Shown here one piece after another: positions 60,762 through 64,000 of a stretch of 64,000 bases of DNA. Within the stretch, counting starts at the first letter, position 1; each line of letters begins with the position of its first letter. The DNA is from Pseudoteredinibacter isoporae_A. GTDB lineage: Bacteria > Pseudomonadota > Gammaproteobacteria > Pseudomonadales > Cellvibrionaceae. The notes under the pieces were generated by a model. The model saw only the letters and a list, made by a program, of their open reading frames with translations, was not told where the DNA came from and did not search any database. The translations under genes and the position numbers were made by a program. The stretch covers positions 124,001-188,000 of the forward strand of contig NZ_BAABWJ010000009.1 of the NCBI RefSeq assembly GCF_040372805.1, in the 5' to 3' direction.

Positions 60762-61565
60762 CTAGTTTATTTTTCGTCTGTTTAATGAAAAGCTCGTTTT
60801 TGACTCGTAACACTCGTATATAACGATTTCTGGGTAATTAGCGATAGTTTTAATTACCTTTTCTCGAGCATCTTTTTCCACTCTTAAGCCTAACGTAATG
60901 CTTTTTAGGCACTCTCTATGGAGCTGGTACACCTTGTTGGGTTGAGTGTGGAGAACTCTCCATTCTTTCTCATAGCTCCAGTTTTTAGACTTTACTTTTA
61001 TAGCATCTTGTGTAGATTTTATGAATTTGCTTTCGTTATTTATAAGATCGACTAATTTTGGTCTAGGCCTCGCTTGTTTATACAAAACTCTTTCAGCTAA
61101 GTTGAAGGGTTCTAAAGTAGTGCCAAATTCCAGGCAGAAACCAGTATGTTTATTTGCATAGTGGCCCCATAGCAAGAGTGAGTCCCAGCGTTCACATAGG
61201 CATGTCACTCCAATATGGATATGTTTGTCGAAAATACTATTTTCTACGCTAAGGACGGTTTCCTTAAACTTCTCTATTTCTTGTTTTATTTGATCAGCTG
61301 TAAGCTGTGATACATCCCAGCCTCTCTTTTTCATTTCACAAATAAACCTGCGATCAGAGATTTCTCTATCAACTGAATATTTACAATCAAAAGGGTCGTT
61401 GAAGTTACTAGGATCATTGAAATAAATCTGTGATTTTTCAAGGTTCTCTAGATCATAATCAGGCTCGCCACTGTTATCGTCGACGCTTTTTATGGAGCAG
61501 TATTTGTACAGAGATTTAGGGGGATTAGGGACTGCTCCTTTATTCCTTTTTCTTCTTCTGGCCAT
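60762..61565 (-). CDS. DUF2971 family protein
   Basis: A 267-residue protein with the DUF2971 pattern: LYKYCS near residue 19, FNDPFD at 55-60, LLWGHYANKHTGFCLEF at 131-147 and WSYEKEWR at 196-203. A basic N-terminus (ARRRKRNKG) precedes it. Codon use is strikingly AT-rich against the core genes, which fits recent acquisition. No signal peptide or membrane helix is seen. Function unknown; I have a general impression that members occur near phage-defence genes but cannot verify it. It is the first gene of the HNH module. Confidence 0.8.
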   Translation of the reverse strand: MARRRKRNKGAVPNPPKSLYKYCSIKSVDDNSGEPDYDLENLEKSQIYFNDPSNFNDPFDCKYSVDREISDRRFICEMKKRGWDVSQLTADQIKQEIEKFKETVLSVENSIFDKHIHIGVTCLCERWDSLLLWGHYANKHTGFCLEFGTTLEPFNLAERVLYKQARPRPKLVDLINNESKFIKSTQDAIKVKSKNWSYEKEWRVLHTQPNKVYQLHRECLKSITLGLRVEKDAREKVIKTIANYPEIVIYECYESKTSFSLNRRKIN

Positions 61566-61766
61566 ATCCGTTTTGGTTCCAGTAATGATTTTGTTGTACT
61601 GAGTAATACAAGCGATAGATCGGTAGTGGTAGTAGGGGGTCTTGCAATTCCTACGTGTTCGATGTTACACATTTGCTACATTTTTATTTTGGTTGTTTAT
61701 AAGTTATTGAATAAAAATGATATTTTAAATTATCTAACCAGCCCATCATGGGTCTGAAATTCAAGT

Positions 61767-62462
61767 TCACAGTTCATTTTCCCAATATCTAAATCGCGCA
61801 CCATTTGTGCAATCTACAAAGAAGCTTAGTCTTTGGCGTGTACTCTTAGTCAAACTCAGCTCCGAGAGGATGGCAATATCACACTTGCCGCTGTCCACTG
61901 CTTTCATGGCCGCTAGTTTACGAAATTTGTCAATTTCCTTGACTCTGGATGGATATAGCCTAACCGTCTTAGGGTACTGATCGGCGGAGGTTGGGATTAT
62001 TGCGGAAGAAGCAATCTTGCCAGTATATTTATCTGATTTGGAAGCAGGGCTGTTATTTAAGTGTTTGCTTTCAATCCAACCTCTGTGTGACTTGCTAAGG
62101 AACTTTGGAGAGATGACGCGAACCCAAGACCAGTTTCCCTGGGTACACTCTTCGTATACCAGAGTTGTATCATCCACAGATAGGTATTTGGTTTTTTTCA
62201 AGACTTTTGTAGCTTTTTTATTTATCAGTTTTTTGAATTTTATGCCCGGACCGCCTCTCATAGAAATGCCAGTCCCTATTGGGGTATATCTTTTTCCAGT
62301 TAGCTGTGCGCCATTCTCGCAGTCTTTTGGAGGCTTGTCTTGGTTTGAATTGCTGGCTGCAATAGTCTTTTTCTTCGGTGGCTTTTTGCCACAAGCAATC
62401 AAGAGCGAGGCTCCAACTGCTAGCAGTATTAGTGATAAGATTATTTTCGACGAGGTACTCAT
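61767..62462 (-). CDS. Lipoprotein with SH3-like domain
   Basis: A 231-residue protein starting MSTSSKIILS with lipobox LIAC (Cys24), then a Lys/Pro/Asn-rich linker. The region with ISMRGGPGIKFKKL and NWSWVRVIS...GWIESKHL resembles a bacterial SH3 (SH3b) domain, usually for wall or glycan binding. Three further cysteines suggest disulfides in the periplasm. ATG 62462 with AGGGAAG upstream is chosen; the frame is open 24 codons further. Function unknown. Confidence 0.7.
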   Translation of the reverse strand: MSTSSKIILSLILLAVGASLLIACGKKPPKKKTIAASNSNQDKPPKDCENGAQLTGKRYTPIGTGISMRGGPGIKFKKLINKKATKVLKKTKYLSVDDTTLVYEECTQGNWSWVRVISPKFLSKSHRGWIESKHLNNSPASKSDKYTGKIASSAIIPTSADQYPKTVRLYPSRVKEIDKFRKLAAMKAVDSGKCDIAILSELSLTKSTRQRLSFFVDCTNGARFRYWENEL

Positions 62463-62768
62463 GGCTGCTTCCCTGTGCCTATAAGGCAATAATATGTTAT
62501 TGCGGACTGAGATGATAACGCTCTCTGTCAGCATATCGCAAGCATTGTTATTGTCTGCTATTTAAAGCTTGGGCTGGGATTTGATTAAGTATTTGCGAAC
62601 GGGCTTTCATGCGCGCCGCGTATGCGTCAAAATAATTACAGACCTTTATATAAAGGGTATGGTTTCCTGCCTTCGACTTGAATTAGATGGATTGAAGCTC
62701 ATGTTGTGGGTATAGGAAAGATCTGAGTAGAATAGCCCTTCGTTAAGCAATGATATGGAGTGTCAAAG

Positions 62769-63113
62769 ATGAGTAGATTTGAGGATAACAGACAGCTTGT
62801 GGCTTCTGTGTTGGAAAGCTCGGCTGGTTTTGTAAGCGATATTGGATTAGATCCCGAAAGAGCATTTCAATACCAGTGGCGCGGTGGAGCTGTGCTTAAC
62901 TTGGACTTTGTTGGACGTGACGGTCTTACAGGCTATCAGGGAGAGGCGAAAGATAGCGACATCCTAGAAGCTAACTGTGAGGCTCTGTGTGAATTCTTAT
63001 GTCAGGCGTTTCCAGACGTTGATCTAATGGATAATAAGGGCTGGAGCGGCCCTAGAGAATACAACTATCGGGTTGTATTTCAATTGCCTGATCGAGTGTC
63101 TAAGGACGTTTGA
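62769..63113 (+). CDS. Acidic protein of unknown function in the island
   Basis: A 114-residue soluble, acidic protein starting MSRFEDNRQLVASV; GGAG at 62757-62760 supports ATG 62769 over the GTG at 62760. Conserved-looking segments are YQGEAKDSD and YRVVFQLPD. No family recognised. It could be an immunity-type or regulatory protein, but nothing in the sequence proves this. Confidence 0.55.
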   Translation: MSRFEDNRQLVASVLESSAGFVSDIGLDPERAFQYQWRGGAVLNLDFVGRDGLTGYQGEAKDSDILEANCEALCEFLCQAFPDVDLMDNKGWSGPREYNYRVVFQLPDRVSKDV

Positions 63114-63208
63114 CTCAATGCATGGAAGGCAGGGTTAACAGCAGCTTTTAGCTCATCCTCTTTACGTTAATTCTACGTCTATATTGCTCTAGGTCTTTAA
63201 TATCAAAG

Positions 63209-63236
63209 GGGTTGGTTTCCCGCCTTTGGCACCAAA
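63209..63236 (+). repeat. Right copy of island-flanking direct repeat
   Basis: GGGTT, TCCCGCCTT and GGCACCAA match the tRNA-Leu 3' end at 59005-59032, with mismatches in the T-loop and one in the acceptor strand (CTTTGGC, which can still pair by G-U). No full tRNA is present here. Confidence 0.75.
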
Positions 63237-63270
63237 TCAAAACTCTTGGCATTCGAGAGTATCTAAAAGT

Positions 63271-63290
63271 CCCGTAAATCGGGGTTTTTT
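63271..63290 (+). terminator. Short terminator after the right repeat
   Basis: CCCG at 63271-63274 pairs with CGGG at 63280-63283, followed by six T. It lies 35 bases beyond the right repeat and may be the original terminator of the tRNA-Leu transcript before insertion of the island. Confidence 0.55.
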
Positions 63291-63412
63291 GTGTCTGATT
63301 GTCTGGTAAGGTTTGTTGACGGTCGGAATGAATGACCCTATCTCTGGTTTAATAAATCCAATATGCCATGATATTTCCTGGGCAAGCGCCAGTATCGAAG
63401 AGGACAAATGAT

Positions 63413-64000
63413 ATGAATCGTTCCGATTTTAAATTATGGATTTCTCTATTTACGTTGTTGGCTGTGTGTTTGTCAGTGAATGTCCACAGTCAAGCGGAGC
63501 CGTTGTATGAGGGTTTCTGGGAAACTGAGGGGTATGGTTATATCTTTGGAATCCAGAAAAAGACCGTCACTATTTATGAAAAAACGGCCATAAGTTGTCT
63601 GGTCAGTGGGTTGTCCTCAGGCAAGCTAAACAATACGGAGCCTCAAGCAGCTCCGTACTTTCATGTGGCGATACCTGGCTTTATCAATGCGAGGATGGAG
63701 ATTTATCAACGCTCGGATTCCAGTAATGATTTGGTTTTTCATCGTACAGATACCAATACTTGGATGGTTGCTAAAAGGGTTTCCAGTTTGCCGGAACAAT
63801 GTTCGGCAACACCAAATCCAGCCTTAGCGCTGGAGGTGTTTGTTCAAAACTTCCGTGAACACTATCCTTTTCTGTTGAGGAACCCAGCGTTTATCGGGGA
63901 AGTGAATTCTGATCATAAGAAATTCACGGGGCAGCCACTGTTCGATGAGATAAAAAGTTTACTTCGTAAGTTGGAAGATCCGCACACCGCATTGTTTGCC
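63413..64000 (+). CDS. S41-like peptidase, 3' partial
   Basis: The frame starts at ATG 63413 and stays open through the window end (196 codons seen). A signal peptide (LWISLFTLLAVCLSV, cleavage near VHSQA) precedes a beta-rich domain. FVQNFREHYPFLL and LLRKLEDPHTALFA match the N-terminal helical region and the DxHT motif common before the catalytic domain of S41 (tail-specific/tricorn-like) proteases. The catalytic Ser/Lys lie beyond the window. It is placed just outside the island's right repeat. Confidence 0.7.
   Translation, partial: MNRSDFKLWISLFTLLAVCLSVNVHSQAEPLYEGFWETEGYGYIFGIQKKTVTIYEKTAISCLVSGLSSGKLNNTEPQAAPYFHVAIPGFINARMEIYQRSDSSNDLVFHRTDTNTWMVAKRVSSLPEQCSATPNPALALEVFVQNFREHYPFLLRNPAFIGEVNSDHKKFTGQPLFDEIKSLLRKLEDPHTALFA

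Larger units (their letters stand above)
59031..63236. mobile_element. Genomic island of about 4.2 kb integrated at tRNA-Leu
   Basis: The stretch starts right after tRNA-Leu and ends at an imperfect copy of the tRNA 3' end. It is visibly AT-rich compared with the core genes on its left, and it contains only unknown or HNH/DUF2971-type genes. It also breaks the order expected after tRNA-Leu in this genome type (rimP-nusA). No integrase, transposase or relaxase gene is recognisable, so it is either a decayed element or one moved in trans. Confidence 0.7.

Noticed and set aside
63211..63234. Second tRNA gene at the right repeat
   Set aside because: Only the T-arm and acceptor 3' strand are present; no 5' half, D-arm or anticodon arm precedes it.
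59031..63236. Integrase or transposase gene in the island
   Set aside because: No frame in this stretch shows tyrosine-recombinase (R-H-R-Y), serine-recombinase or DDE features.
1..64000. CRISPR array or long tandem repeats
   Set aside because: No regularly spaced repeats of 20-40 bases were noticed; the only low-complexity coding repeat is the QTQE run in the DUF3530 protein.

Overview
The window reads as chromosomal DNA of a gammaproteobacterium close to Pseudomonas and the Cellvibrionales (Saccharophagus/Teredinibacter/Simiduia-like marine bacteria). The main reason is gene order. smpB-ratA-rnfH-bamE-fur-recN-grpE-dnaK-dnaJ-dapB-carAB-greA-yhbY-rlmE-ftsH-folP-glmM-tpiA-secG-tRNA-Leu and apaH-apaG-rsmA-pdxA-surA-lptD // amgK-murU are both classical Pseudomonas-type blocks. 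The order-level placement is inference; no 16S rRNA is present.

Layout. Bases 1-3230 hold the tail of a response-regulator gene and the nucleotide-sugar genes galE and ugd. Bases 3239-10366 are a leftward housekeeping run (apaH, apaG, rsmA, pdxA, surA, lptD). amgK-murU (cell-wall sugar recycling) diverges from it. Bases 12451-17720 hold a DUF3530 protein, rpe, a gamma-glutamyltransferase homologue and four small genes. Bases 17795-20090 are a two-gene organoarsenical export operon (gapdh-arsJ) with a palindromic operator over its -10 box. Next come tcdA and, convergent with it, a single gene fusing a CsdA-type cysteine desulfurase to a SufE/CsdE-type sulfur acceptor. A TatD nuclease and two neurotransmitter:sodium symporter family transporters flanking smpB follow.

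From 27913 to 36406 lie ratA, rnfH, bamE, fur, an unknown gene, recN and the heat-shock genes grpE, dnaK and dnaJ, with two good sigma-32 promoters. Between dapB and carA the expected junction is occupied by four accessory genes: an acyl-CoA synthetase, a short Crp/Fnr regulator, a Calx-beta autotransporter and a chemoreceptor. carA is preceded by a strong terminator that sits inside a possible leader reading frame. carAB, greA, an inserted MFS transporter, yhbY, rlmE, ftsH, folP, glmM, tpiA, secG and tRNA-Leu(GAG) complete the core.

From 59031 the character changes. A visibly AT-rich stretch of about 4.2 kb, with no recognisable core gene, runs to 63236, where an imperfect copy of the tRNA-Leu 3' end recurs. 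I read this as a small genomic island integrated at tRNA-Leu with no integrase of its own. Its cargo is a two-gene HNH/DUF2971 module (the best candidate here for an undescribed, possibly defensive, system), an SH3-like lipoprotein, small unknown proteins and a 27-codon open frame with a perfect Shine-Dalgarno sequence. The window ends inside an S41-like protease gene just beyond the second repeat.
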